A stretch of 26,936 nt of DNA from positions 1-26,936 of the forward strand of contig JAEUQE010000115.1 of assembly GCA_016789785.1 (NCBI GenBank), given 5' to 3'. This document shows positions 14,856 to 24,100 of this stretch, one piece after another. Position 1 is the stretch's first letter, and the number at the start of each line of letters is the position of its first letter. A program made the position numbers and the translations under genes. Source of the stretch: Bryobacterales bacterium (GTDB lineage Bacteria > Acidobacteriota > Terriglobia > Bryobacterales > Bryobacteraceae). The notes under the pieces were generated by a model that was not told the origin of the DNA, did no database searches, and was given only the letters and a program-made list of their open reading frames with translations.

Positions 14856-15476
14856 ATGCCCTCCGCTGTCCAGGTTGTCCAGTCCACCGCGCACGCCGAA
14901 TGTCTCCTGAAGCCGGACCGGCTTCGAATCCTCGAAATGCTCGCCGATCCCGACTCCGCAAGCGGTGTGGCAAGGCGCCTCGATCTGCCGCGGCAAACCG
15001 TGAACTATCACCTACGCGAGTTGGAAAAGGCCGGCTTTGTCGAGTTCGTCGAGCAACGGGCGAAACGCAACTGCCTGGAACGCGTGGTTCAAGCGACCGC
15101 ACGATCTTATGTGATCTCTCCCGTCGCGCTACAGAAAATGGGGCTTGCCGCCGGCTCCGCCCGCGACCAGTTCTCAAGCGCATACCTCGTTTCCGCGGCT
15201 GCACGAGCCATCCGCGATGTCGCGGTTTTGCGAGGTCGCGCCGCCAAAGCCGGCAAGCGGCTGGCTACGCTCACCCTCGAAACCGAGATCCGGTTCGCGA
15301 GTGCCGAGGCTCGCAAAGAGTTCACGGATGAACTGCTGAACGCGGTGGCGAAACTCGCGGCCAAGTACAACGACGCCCGCGCCGAGGGAGGACGAACCTT
15401 CCGTCTGATGCTGGGCGCCTATCCAGCCATCACCCGGCAGGAGGCGCCGGACGACGCCTCCATCAACATGGACTGA
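14856..15476 (+). CDS. ArsR-type winged-helix transcriptional regulator
   Basis: 206 aa. The N-terminal 90 residues are a winged helix-turn-helix of the ArsR/HTH_20 kind: LKPDRLRILEMLADPDSASG, VARRLDLPRQTVNYHLRELE, KAGFVEFVEQRAKRNCLERV. The C-terminal half (about 95-206) is helical and unassigned, longer than in metal-sensing ArsR proteins (about 100-120 aa). No metal-binding CxC motif is present, so metal sensing is unlikely. It is followed 18 bases later by an AHSA1/SRPBCC gene, a very common pairing in which the regulator controls the pair. An inverted repeat in its promoter suggests self-repression. No ribosome-binding site precedes the ATG and the predicted transcript starts at it, so translation is probably leaderless. 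Confidence 0.85.
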   Translation: MPSAVQVVQSTAHAECLLKPDRLRILEMLADPDSASGVARRLDLPRQTVNYHLRELEKAGFVEFVEQRAKRNCLERVVQATARSYVISPVALQKMGLAAGSARDQFSSAYLVSAAARAIRDVAVLRGRAAKAGKRLATLTLETEIRFASAEARKEFTDELLNAVAKLAAKYNDARAEGGRTFRLMLGAYPAITRQEAPDDASINMD

Positions 15477-15494
15477 AATCACAGGAGGAACAAC

Positions 15495-16238
15495 ATGAGC
15501 CGTTCGCATGAAACGCGCATTGAGATCGACGCGCCGATCGAAGAAGTATGGAAAGCCATTACCGAGGCCGATGGTCTCTCGCGATGGTTTGCTCCTCGCA
15601 ATGAGGTCAAGCCCGGCGTGGGTGGACATGTGCTCGGCGATTGGGGGCCGGGCCTCGAGTGGAAGACCGTCATCGAAGTATGGGAGCCGCTGAAGCACCT
15701 GCGTCTCTCCGAAATGCGTGACCGCATCTTCACCACTCCGCCCGATGAGTCGCTGAAGATGGAAGCGTGCCGCCTCGTGCAGGACTATTATCTGGAAACC
15801 GCCAATGGCAAGACCGTGCTGCGTCTGGTGCACTCCGGATTCGGATCGTCGGATGCCTGGGATCTGGAGTACGAAGGCACACGCCAGGGATGGGCCACAT
15901 GCTTTGAACGCATGAAATACGGTCTCGAAAGGTACCCCGGAATGCGCGTGCACAACCTCATCATTCCCTGGCAATGCCACGGCGTGACGCCTGAGGAATC
16001 GCTGTCGCGCGTGAAAGCCGCGGTTGGCCAGCCGCTGGAGATGCGCTTTCTGGACAAGGGAGAGTTTGGCGGCATCGCATCCAACGAGCCCGGGAAGTTC
16101 TTCAGCGTCTCCTCTCAAAAGACATCGGCAGGGTCCACCGTCTATATCCAATGTCTGTTGTTCAACCGCACGGATGCCGATGCCGCCGAGTTTGAAGAAG
16201 GATGGCGCGCAAAGCTCGGCCGGTTGTTTCCGAGGTGA
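15495..16238 (+). CDS. AHSA1/SRPBCC-domain protein, partner of the ArsR-type regulator
   Basis: 247 aa. AGGAGG at 15483-15488 is six bases before the ATG, the best ribosome-binding site in the area. Residues 1-145 form an AHSA1/START-like fold: TRIEIDAPIEEVWKAITEAD, LSRWFAP, VIEVWEPLKHLRLSE, TVLRLVHSGFG and WATCFERMKYGLERYPGMRV. These helix-grip folds bind hydrophobic ligands in a central cavity. The remaining 100 residues (from about RVHNLIIPW) are an extra segment I do not recognise; it may be a second, diverged grip domain. It is probably co-transcribed with the regulator and may bind or remove the compound the regulator responds to. Confidence 0.85.
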   Translation: MSRSHETRIEIDAPIEEVWKAITEADGLSRWFAPRNEVKPGVGGHVLGDWGPGLEWKTVIEVWEPLKHLRLSEMRDRIFTTPPDESLKMEACRLVQDYYLETANGKTVLRLVHSGFGSSDAWDLEYEGTRQGWATCFERMKYGLERYPGMRVHNLIIPWQCHGVTPEESLSRVKAAVGQPLEMRFLDKGEFGGIASNEPGKFFSVSSQKTSAGSTVYIQCLLFNRTDADAAEFEEGWRAKLGRLFPR

Positions 16239-16274
16239 TGATCGCGTGTGTCATAATCGAGCCTCACTCCCACC

Positions 16275-18608
16275 ATGAGTTTCGACCGGCGCACATGGTT
16301 TGAAGCACTGCTGAGTTGGGCTGGCCTTCCAGCCATGCAGACCGGTGCCGCCCGCAGGCCCGGAGCACTGGGCGGCTACGTTCTTGGCGCGAAAGAACTG
16401 GTTGAGCGCCGCGACTTCGACATCGTGGTGATTGGTGGAGGAATCGCCGGTACTTGTGCAGCCATAGCGGCTGCGCGTCACGGAGCGAAGGTCGCACTCG
16501 TGCATGAACGCTCCATGCCGGGTGGCAATTCCTCAAGTGAAGTGCGCCTCTATCCCGAAGTCAGCACCAATCACAACGTGTGGTCGAAAGAGATGGGCAT
16601 CCTCGAAGAGTTTCACACCGAGGAGCGCAAGTATAATCATGAACCCTACATTGAGGGTCTTCTCAATTCGCAATGGGATCTGGTGCTCTACGACAAGCTG
16701 GTGCGTGAGAAGAACCTGACTCTCTTCCTCAACACCACGGTGCGCGAAGTGGAGATGAAGGACCCTGCCACCATTCTTGCCGTGCACGGATTGCAGATGG
16801 GGACCGAGCGCAAGTATCTCTTCGTCGCACCGCTTTTCATTGACTGCACGGGCGACGGAGTGATTGGTTATCGCGCAGGCGCTGACTACCGTTGGGGTAT
16901 GGAGGGCCGCACCGAGTTCGGAGAAGAGGAAGCGCCCCGGGAGCCGGCCAGTCAGCCGCAGATGGGGAACACTCTGTTCTTTCGCGCGCGCAACGCTGGC
17001 GTGCCTGTCGAGTTCAAGCGCCCGGAATGGGCCGCCGAGTTTCCCTTGGAGAGCGATCTTGCTGGACGCAATCATAGCCACATCGAAGGCGGGTATTGGT
17101 GGATTGAAGTGGGTTTGCCGATGCATCAGATCCACGGCAACGAACAGATCAAGCACGAAGCGTTGCGGCAATTGCTCGGCGTGTGGGATCACGTCAAGAA
17201 CAAGTGCGAGCGCAAAGCGGATGCGCGAAACTACGGCCTCGACTTCGTGAGCTTCTGGCCCTACAAGCGCGAAGCGCGGCGGCTGATTGGCGATTACATT
17301 CTCACGCAGCGCGACCTGCAGGATCCCGCCGTGCATCCCGATTCCATCGCGTTCGGATGCTGGTACATCGACGTGCACAAAGCTGGCGGAATTCTCGCGC
17401 GATCGCGTCCGAACACGCGTCCCACCTGGGAAGCGGCGGGCACCATTCCCTACGGCATTCCCTTGCGATGCTGCTACTCGCGCAATGTCAGCAACCTCAT
17501 GATGGCGGGCCGGCCGATCAGCGCGAGCTATGTCGCCTTCTCATCGACGCGTGTGCTGCGAACCGGTGCGATTGTTGGCCAGGGCGTTGGTGTCGCGGCG
17601 GCTCTGTGCCGCAAGCATGATTGTCTGCCTCGCGAGCTATCGGCGAAACATGCCGTCGAGTTGCGCCAGACGCTTCTTCGCGACGACTGTTTCGTTCCCG
17701 GTTGGAGCAACGAGGATCCATCGGACATTGCGCGCGAAGCATCCGTTACGGCAAGCGGTGAATCGCCGCTGACGTTTCCGGAGAGCACGGAGTTTGTGCC
17801 CTTGGCGATGCCCGCTGCTCAGTTGTTCCCGATGAGTTCAAAGCGCCTCGACGCAGTGGATCTGCTGCTGCGTTCGGATCGCGATTCGCCCGTCACTATG
17901 CAGCTTGGTTTGCGTGCCGCGGAGTTCGTCTACGACTTCCGCTCGACGCGTGACTTGCAGACGGCTACAGTCACCATCCCGCCACGCCATCAAGGCTATG
18001 TTCGCTTTGCGCTCCAGCGCGATCTTGAGCCGGAGCGATTTTACTGGGTCCATCTACCTGCCACTCCAGGTCTTGCCTGGGCCCGCCATGCCGATGCCCA
18101 GGACCAGCCCGCGGTTTCGCCAACCGGTTGCACTGCCGCGGAACTGCCGGGTCCCACCCGCTGGCATCCAATGCGCAACAATCAGAACTACGTGATGCGC
18201 ATCACTCCCGAGCAGCGCCCCTACGGACCGCGGAACGTGATCCGAGGAACGTCGCGGCCCGATCGCTGGACCAACCTCTGGATTTCGGAGTCGCTGCCCG
18301 CGTGGATCGAACTGCGGTTGCCGCGTGTGCGCCGCATCCACACGATTCAACTCGTGTTCGATACCGACGTGAACCGCCATTCGCGCAAGCCGTTGTTTGT
18401 GTACCCGGATTGCGTGAAGCGGTATGAAGTGAAAGTGTGGAGGCGCGGCGAGTGGCTGCCCGTGGCGGGCGAGAACGAGAACTATCTGCGGCGCCGCTTG
18501 CTTCAGTTTGAGGCGGTGGAAACGGACCGTGTGCGCGTGGAGATTGCGGAAACGAACGGGGCTCGCGTGGCCCGGATCTACGAGGTGCGGTTGTATGGAG
18601 AAGGTTAG
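16275..18608 (+). CDS. Secreted FAD-dependent oxidoreductase with C-terminal discoidin-like domain
   Basis: 777 aa. A twin-arginine-like N-terminus (DRRTWFEALLSWAGLPA) suggests Tat export of a folded flavoprotein. Residues 48-75 hold the dinucleotide fold (DFDIVVIGGGIAGTCAAIAA, glycines 54, 56 and 59), followed by MPGGNSSSEVR, FIDCTGDGVIGYRAGADYRW, PYGIPLRCCYSRNVSNLMMA and GQGVGVAAALCRKH, as in the FAD_oxidored family (PF12831). The last 130 residues (WTNLWISESLPAWIELRLPR, HTIQLVFDTDVNRHS, YEVKVWRRGEW, VRVEIAET, IYEVRLY) resemble an F5/8 type C (discoidin) carbohydrate-binding fold. I infer extracytoplasmic oxidation of a plant- or sugar-derived substrate, but the substrate is unknown. No ribosome-binding site is visible; CATAAT at 16252-16257 could be a -10 box. 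The 3' end overlaps the amidohydrolase gene by 14 bases. Confidence 0.88.
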   Translation: MSFDRRTWFEALLSWAGLPAMQTGAARRPGALGGYVLGAKELVERRDFDIVVIGGGIAGTCAAIAAARHGAKVALVHERSMPGGNSSSEVRLYPEVSTNHNVWSKEMGILEEFHTEERKYNHEPYIEGLLNSQWDLVLYDKLVREKNLTLFLNTTVREVEMKDPATILAVHGLQMGTERKYLFVAPLFIDCTGDGVIGYRAGADYRWGMEGRTEFGEEEAPREPASQPQMGNTLFFRARNAGVPVEFKRPEWAAEFPLESDLAGRNHSHIEGGYWWIEVGLPMHQIHGNEQIKHEALRQLLGVWDHVKNKCERKADARNYGLDFVSFWPYKREARRLIGDYILTQRDLQDPAVHPDSIAFGCWYIDVHKAGGILARSRPNTRPTWEAAGTIPYGIPLRCCYSRNVSNLMMAGRPISASYVAFSSTRVLRTGAIVGQGVGVAAALCRKHDCLPRELSAKHAVELRQTLLRDDCFVPGWSNEDPSDIAREASVTASGESPLTFPESTEFVPLAMPAAQLFPMSSKRLDAVDLLLRSDRDSPVTMQLGLRAAEFVYDFRSTRDLQTATVTIPPRHQGYVRFALQRDLEPERFYWVHLPATPGLAWARHADAQDQPAVSPTGCTAAELPGPTRWHPMRNNQNYVMRITPEQRPYGPRNVIRGTSRPDRWTNLWISESLPAWIELRLPRVRRIHTIQLVFDTDVNRHSRKPLFVYPDCVKRYEVKVWRRGEWLPVAGENENYLRRRLLQFEAVETDRVRVEIAETNGARVARIYEVRLYGEG

Positions 18609-19869
18609 CGTGCGCAGGCTTGCGCTCACATTGCTGCTCGGGACTTCACTTCAGGCGGAAAGCATCGAAGCGAAGATCGCTTCTCTTTCGGAATCGTTGC
18701 GTGACACGGTGATCGCATCGCGCCGCGACTTCCACATGTATCCCGAACTCTCCAATCGCGAGTTCCGCACCGGCAAGACCATCGCCGCCAAACTGCGCGC
18801 ACTTGGCTTCGATGAAGTGAAGGAAGGTGTCGCCAAAACCGGTGTCATCGGGATCTTGAAGGGAGGCAAGCCGGGGCCCGTGGTTGCTTGGCGTGCCGAT
18901 ATCGACGCACTTCCCGTGATCTCCGAACTGACGGTTCCCTACAAGTCGAAGAACCCCGGCGTGCACCATGCCTGCGGCCACGACGGGCACATCGCCATCG
19001 GCCTCGGCGTCGCGGAAGTGCTCAGCAAACTCCGGGCCGAGATTCCCGGCACCGTGAAGTTCCTGTTCCAACCCGCGGAAGAGAGTCCGCCCGTTGGCGA
19101 GGAGGGCGGTGCGTCGCTGATGGTGAGAGAGGGTGCCCTGCAGAACCCTCGCCCCGGCGCGATCTTCGGCTTGCACATCAGCACATGGTTGCCGGCGGGT
19201 GTCTTCGGTATCGTGTCAGGCCCGGCGATGGCATCCGGCGATTTCTTCGATATCACGATCAAGGGGAAGCAGGTGCATGGCGCAATGCCACATGCCGGTA
19301 TCGACACGGTTGTTGTCGCATCGGAATGCGTGGTGGCGCTGCAGGCGATTCGCAGCCGCCGCATCGATCCAATGGAACCGATGGTTCTCTCAATCGGATC
19401 CATTCACGGCGGCAACCGCCACAACATCATCACTGGTGAAGTGAAGATGGAAGGCACCATGCGCACTTTCAACGAGAGCGTGCGCGAGAGTGCACGCACC
19501 ATGATGCGCCAGACGCTCGCCGGTTGCACGAGCACCTATGGCGCAACCTACATGCTGAGCTTTCGCGAGCCCTCCTATCCAGTGCTCATGAATCCGCCGG
19601 TGCTGGTGGAGGAGAGCCTGCCTCTGATGCGCCGCGTCGGTGGTGATCATGTACAGACAGTCAAGCCAACCACAGGGGCGGAGGACTTCCCCTACTATCA
19701 ACGCGAGATCCCGGGCTTCTTCTGGTTCCTCGGTTCGAAGAACGAAAAGCTCGGCATCACCGCTGCGCACCACACCCCCGACTTCAACATCGACGAAGAT
19801 ATCCTGGTGCCCGGAGTCCGCATGGCGGCAAGCCAGTTGGTGGATTGGCTCAAGCGGCACTCCCATTAG
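18595..19869 (+). CDS. Exported M20D amidohydrolase (hippurate / IAA-amino acid hydrolase type)
   Basis: 424 aa from ATG 18595, which has GAGGTG eight bases upstream (18581-18586) and yields a signal peptide (RRLALTLLLGTSLQA). Longer in-frame starts lie inside the oxidoreductase gene and are not needed. Peptidase M20D features are RRDFHMYPELSNREFRTGKT, VVAWRADIDALPV, HHACGHDGH (124-132, with the metal ligands C127 and H129), FLFQPAEE, GLHISTWLPAG, a dimerisation or lid domain (KGKQVHGAMPHAGIDTV) and TTGAEDFPYY. The family hydrolyses N-acyl amino acids and related amides using two metal ions. Export suggests action in the periplasm. The 14-base overlap with the preceding gene implies translational coupling. 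It converges on the PepSY gene with 13 bases between stops. Confidence 0.92.
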   Translation: MEKVSVRRLALTLLLGTSLQAESIEAKIASLSESLRDTVIASRRDFHMYPELSNREFRTGKTIAAKLRALGFDEVKEGVAKTGVIGILKGGKPGPVVAWRADIDALPVISELTVPYKSKNPGVHHACGHDGHIAIGLGVAEVLSKLRAEIPGTVKFLFQPAEESPPVGEEGGASLMVREGALQNPRPGAIFGLHISTWLPAGVFGIVSGPAMASGDFFDITIKGKQVHGAMPHAGIDTVVVASECVVALQAIRSRRIDPMEPMVLSIGSIHGGNRHNIITGEVKMEGTMRTFNESVRESARTMMRQTLAGCTSTYGATYMLSFREPSYPVLMNPPVLVEESLPLMRRVGGDHVQTVKPTTGAEDFPYYQREIPGFFWFLGSKNEKLGITAAHHTPDFNIDEDILVPGVRMAASQLVDWLKRHSH

Positions 19870-19882
19870 CGGACTCTTCGCT

Positions 19883-21001
19883 TCAGACCGCCACTTCCTG
19901 CCGCGCGTCTCTGCGGCGCCATGCTCGAAACCGCCGCCACGTCAGTGCAAGCCCAGTCCAAACGAGCACCGCGCCCCCTGCCGAGACCAACCCTGCGATC
20001 GTCTGGCCAACCACGCCCAGCGCTTCGCCCGTATGAATGAAACGCAGCCACAAGCGCCACTGGCGGCCTCTTGAGAAGCTCTCGTAGGTCTCGTGCTGGA
20101 TCACTTCCCCCGTGTCGCGATCCACGGTGAGTGTGGACTTCAGATCGACGCGGCCGCGATGGGATCCGGCAATCGCCAGCGAGATTCGCTTGCCTCCCGG
20201 CCGCCAGGTGATCGACTGCCACTCGGGAACGCGGGACTGCGCTTGCTCAAACGCGCGATCGATTCCCGTGTAGTTCGGCGCCGAAGGCTGCTGACGAGGT
20301 GGCGCGGGCGCTGGGCCCGAGGGGCGCGCTGGAGGAGTTTCACCGGCGGCTCGATAGACAAGATCCGTGGCCCACGGATACGAAATCACCAACGCGCCAA
20401 GAATCACAAAGACCAACGGAATCGCGGACCAGATGCCGATCACGTTGTGCCAGTTGAAGTCCCGTGCCTTGCTGCTCAAACCGCCTCGAAACAGCAGCAC
20501 GGCGCGCACATTCGGCCACGACCACTTGCGGGGAAGCCAAAGATACATGCCACTCATCGCAAGGCCAAGAAAAACAAGGTTCGCCGCACCGGTGAGGTTG
20601 CGGCCCAACTGCCGGAGTGGTCCTTCCAGGGTCAGCCACCGATGCAAATCAGTTACTGTTCGGAAGAACCGCCGGATCCCTTGCGATCCTTCGCCCATCA
20701 CCCGGCCCGAGTAGACATCCACGTACTTCAGTTCGCGTCCCGCTCCGGTCTCGGCGGGAGCCGTGGGGTCCGCATACACCGTCAGGGAAGAAGTCGCCGC
20801 GCCGGTCTGCTCCTGAATGCGGCCGATCAATGTTTCAGGCTGTAACCGCGACCCCGCGGGCGTCGAGCGGATGCCACTATCCGCCCAGGCAAGCACCTGC
20901 CGCTCGTACATGAGCAGCACCCCGGTGACGCACATGGTGAGAATGACGATGGCGGCGGTGGAGCCGAAAATGAGATGGGTCCAGAAGAGGATTTTTCGCA
21001 T
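19883..21001 (-). CDS. PepSY-associated membrane protein (iron-uptake reductase-like)
   Basis: 372 aa with four predicted membrane spans: near residues 9-32 (LIFGSTAAIVILTMCVTGVL), 130-155 (NLVFLGLAMSGMYLWLP), 185-207 (GIWSAIPLVFVILGALVIS) and 330-355 (VGQTIAGLVSAGGAVLVWTG). Between them are two soluble segments, including a PepSY-type unit (STLTVDRDTGEVIQHETYES). Conserved histidines include H10, HRW in the segment TVTDLHRWLTLEG, NWHNVIGIW and FIHTGEALG. This four-helix architecture is shared by proteins often encoded beside TonB receptors and thought to reduce ferric siderophores in the periplasm or inner membrane. Here the TonB-dependent receptor gene lies 112 bases upstream on the same strand. 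A Pro-rich linker (PPARPSGPAPAPPRQQPSAP) separates two parts. Confidence 0.85.
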   Translation of the reverse strand: MRKILFWTHLIFGSTAAIVILTMCVTGVLLMYERQVLAWADSGIRSTPAGSRLQPETLIGRIQEQTGAATSSLTVYADPTAPAETGAGRELKYVDVYSGRVMGEGSQGIRRFFRTVTDLHRWLTLEGPLRQLGRNLTGAANLVFLGLAMSGMYLWLPRKWSWPNVRAVLLFRGGLSSKARDFNWHNVIGIWSAIPLVFVILGALVISYPWATDLVYRAAGETPPARPSGPAPAPPRQQPSAPNYTGIDRAFEQAQSRVPEWQSITWRPGGKRISLAIAGSHRGRVDLKSTLTVDRDTGEVIQHETYESFSRGRQWRLWLRFIHTGEALGVVGQTIAGLVSAGGAVLVWTGLALTWRRFRAWRRRDARQEVAV

Positions 21002-21026
21002 GCAGCCGTTTTCTCAGAAAGAAGAC

Positions 21027-21055
21027 AGGCTAGCGGAAATGCAACTCAGTGTCAA
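21027..21055 (-). promoter_or_regulatory. Possible promoter for the PepSY gene
   Basis: A perfect TTGACA (21050-21055, minus strand) is followed by exactly 17 bases and TAGCCT (21027-21032). The -10 is weak (3/6). Transcription would begin about 20 bases before ATG 21001. This would allow the PepSY gene to be expressed independently of the receptor gene. Confidence 0.4.
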
Positions 21056-21072
21056 TAGGAGATGTGCGCGTG

Positions 21073-21103
21073 GTGTGGCCCGCCCGTGACGAGCGGACCA
21101 CAC
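21073..21103 (-). terminator. Hairpin after the TonB-dependent receptor gene
   Basis: GTGTGGCCCGC (21073-21083) and GCGGACCACAC (21093-21103) form an 11-bp stem with one mismatch and a 9-base loop, starting 11 bases after the receptor stop. No T-run follows, so it is either a factor-assisted terminator or a 3' stabilising structure. Confidence 0.4.
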
Positions 21104-21113
21104 GCATCAGAGC

Positions 21114-24100
21114 CTACCACTCCAGACGGAGCACAATCAGATGATTCGGCTGTGCCGTGCCCACATCGGAGAATCCACCGCGCGTTGCGGTGCCGATACG
21201 TCCAAAGTTTGCCAGGTTCTGGCGGTTGAACGTCGCATCGGGTTGCCCGTAGTTGGGACTCTTGAACGGATTGTTCATGTCCCAACGCAGGATGAAACGA
21301 GCCCGCTCGTAGAAGTTCCACTCCTTGGAGAGTGAGAACTGGGGCCACGTCAAACCAGGCGCTTCCAGCACGTTGCGCCCCATGGTGCCCGGGGTGAACT
21401 GCGCCGGATATTCGAACGCCGCGGGGTTCAGGTAAGGTACCTGCGCCTGCGTGGGGAAGCGATGCGGCCCGATGTCCCAATTGTCGGTGACCGGGTTCAC
21501 GCCCTGCACGAGATTCGGCCGCGTCGCGCCCGGCAGATAGAGGTTCGGACTTCCCGCAAACGACACGGTAAACGGAGGTCCTGACTGGAACGTCTGCGTG
21601 TAGGCCAGATCCCAACCACCTGCGATGTGATTGAGAACACCGCCACGGTTCATCAATGCCCTGCCCTTGCCGAACGGCAGTTCATAGGTCATGACACTGA
21701 CGAAGCGGTGCCGGATATCGTAGTTGGCGCGACCCTTTTCCAGTGCGCGGTTGTAGAACGTGATGCCACCGACATCGCCATCATTGTCGCCATTGTTGAG
21801 CGATTTCGAAAACGTGTAGAAGGCGTTGAACACAAGCCCGTAAGAGTAACGCTTCTCGGTACGGAAGGTCACACCGTGATACGAATTGTCGCCATAGTTG
21901 GAATAGTGGCGAATCGCACCGAAATGCGGATACGGCTTGAAATTCTGGTTTCCCTGGAAGATGGTACGAAGCGTCGTGGGATCGCTCGAAATGTCGAGCG
22001 GAATCTGGTTGATGTCCCATCCGTTCAGCAGGCGAACGCCGCGTGATCCCTGATAGGTAGTCTCCAGCAGCCAGTTCTGCGTGAAGTTCCATTGGAAGCC
22101 CGCGGACCAGTTCATGATGTAGGGCAGGCGCATGTTCGGATCGAACCAGGATGCGCCGCGGTTCGCGAAGTTGAGGCCCGAGAACGGTACCGACCCATCA
22201 GGGTTGAGGTTGAAGCGAACCGCCGGTGGTCCCTGGCTGAGTTGGAAAACATGCCTCGGATCGTTCGGCGGAGCCTGCACCGAAGCCGTCGCCAGGTACT
22301 CCTCAAAATTCTGATTGAGTCCGTTGCTCATCAGATCCTGCGTGATCATTCCGAACGCCGTGCGGAACACGAGATCCGGGCGCATCTGCCAAGCCAGGCC
22401 CAGGCGCGGCTGGAAGTTATTCAGGTCCTTGGAAGCAAGCGGCCCTTTCGGATGCGTGATCGCGCCGCGCCGCCCTGTGATGGGATCCGTCGCCGTTGGA
22501 TCAAACTGTGACTGGAATCCGTACTTGGTTTGGAAAGGCGACTCGTAGCTCCAGCGCAGACCCAGATTGAGTGTGACGCTGCGGAAGATCTTCCAATCGT
22601 CCTGAACGTAGAACGCATGCGAAGTCCAGCGCGGAAGCCATGTGGTGACCGCTTCCGTGAACTCCGCATTGCTCACCGTTCCCAGCAGGAATGACGCAAA
22701 CGAGTTGCCGGTGTTTGGCCGGAATGGGAAGTCGGTCGCGCCGAACCGGTAAGTGCCGGAGGGAAGCGCCGGCGCCAGCGAGTTGTAGCGCGTCTTGATC
22801 AATTCATAGCCGACCTTCACCGTATGGCGGCCGATCACTTTCGTCAGGTTGTTCTGGAACGTGATATCCTCGCCCACTTCCTGCGATGCGGAAAGACCGG
22901 CGTTGTTCTGCCGGAAGAAGGTATTTCCGCCCGTGCAGTTGGAGGGGTTGTTGCAGTCCTGAAAATTCGGAAACGTCGCGTCGCTCACGTTCGGGATGCC
23001 AAGTTGCTTCGCCCAGCCCTGGTTCAACGTAACGGGGAACACGGTTCCCCGGCGGCGATTGTAGCCGAGACGTGCTTCGTTGATCAGCGTCGGCGTGATG
23101 GTGTAGCTGTCCGAAATCACCGTGTTGCGCTGGTCAATCGGAATCTGGACCGCGCGCCAATCGTATTCGCGCCAGGCGATTTCAGGCGACCACCGGTCAC
23201 GCCACGCACGATGACGAACGTGCGAGTAGCGGCCGAACATCTTGTGATTTGACGAAAACTGTTGGTCGATCTTGCCGTCGAACCGTGTGCGATACGAACG
23301 GTAAGTGGTCGGCGCAATCAGATTATTGGTCGGGCCGAACGTACGATTGATCGCGCGCTGCGTGTTGTTCTCCGGCGTGTAAGGATTGCGCGAAAGGAAG
23401 TTGCGCACCGCGGGATCGAAGCGCGATTGCGGCACCATGTTGTTCGCGAATGGTTGGCGGGTGTAGCAGGCAACGCCTTGCGTGGGGCATTCGGCGCTTT
23501 GCCCGAACGCCGTTGTGGCCGGGTCGAAAACCGGATTCAAGCCGCCGAAGTTGAAGTTGCCGGCCAGCATCTCGGGCGAGGGCACCGCGAGCGTTGCGGT
23601 CTCACCACCCTTCTCATGATGGCGTTGAAATCCGAAGAACCAGAACGTTTTGTCCTTGCCGTTGTAAACCTTTGGAATGTACAGCGGGCCGCCCATGGTT
23701 GCCGAGAGTTCGTGATAGGTGAACGGATTCGTGCGCGGCAACTGCTCGAGCTTCGTGCGATGGATCAGCACCTTCTGGATGTAGCGATCCTCAGCCGAGC
23801 CGTGCCACTGGTTGGTGCCGCTCTTGAAGACCGTCGACAGAAGGCCGCCCGCCGAGTGGCCGAATTCCGCAGGCATTCCCGTGGTGAAGAGCTTCACCTC
23901 CTGAAGCGCGTCGATGGTGGTGGAGGTCACCTGATTCGTGGACCCAATCATGGAGCGAACCGGTTCCTTGCCGCCAACGCCGTCCATCGTGTAGCCCAGC
24001 GACCGTTCGCGCTGGCCAACCACGTGTTGCCCGTTGATATTGGAGGTGGATGGCAGATAGAGCAGAATTCGAAATGCGTATTTCTGAAGTACGGGGATCT

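Noticed and set aside
18508..18594. N-terminal extension of the M20D amidohydrolase
   Set aside because: The upstream in-frame codons lie inside the oxidoreductase C-terminus; ATG 18595 has a good ribosome-binding site and is directly followed by a signal peptide.
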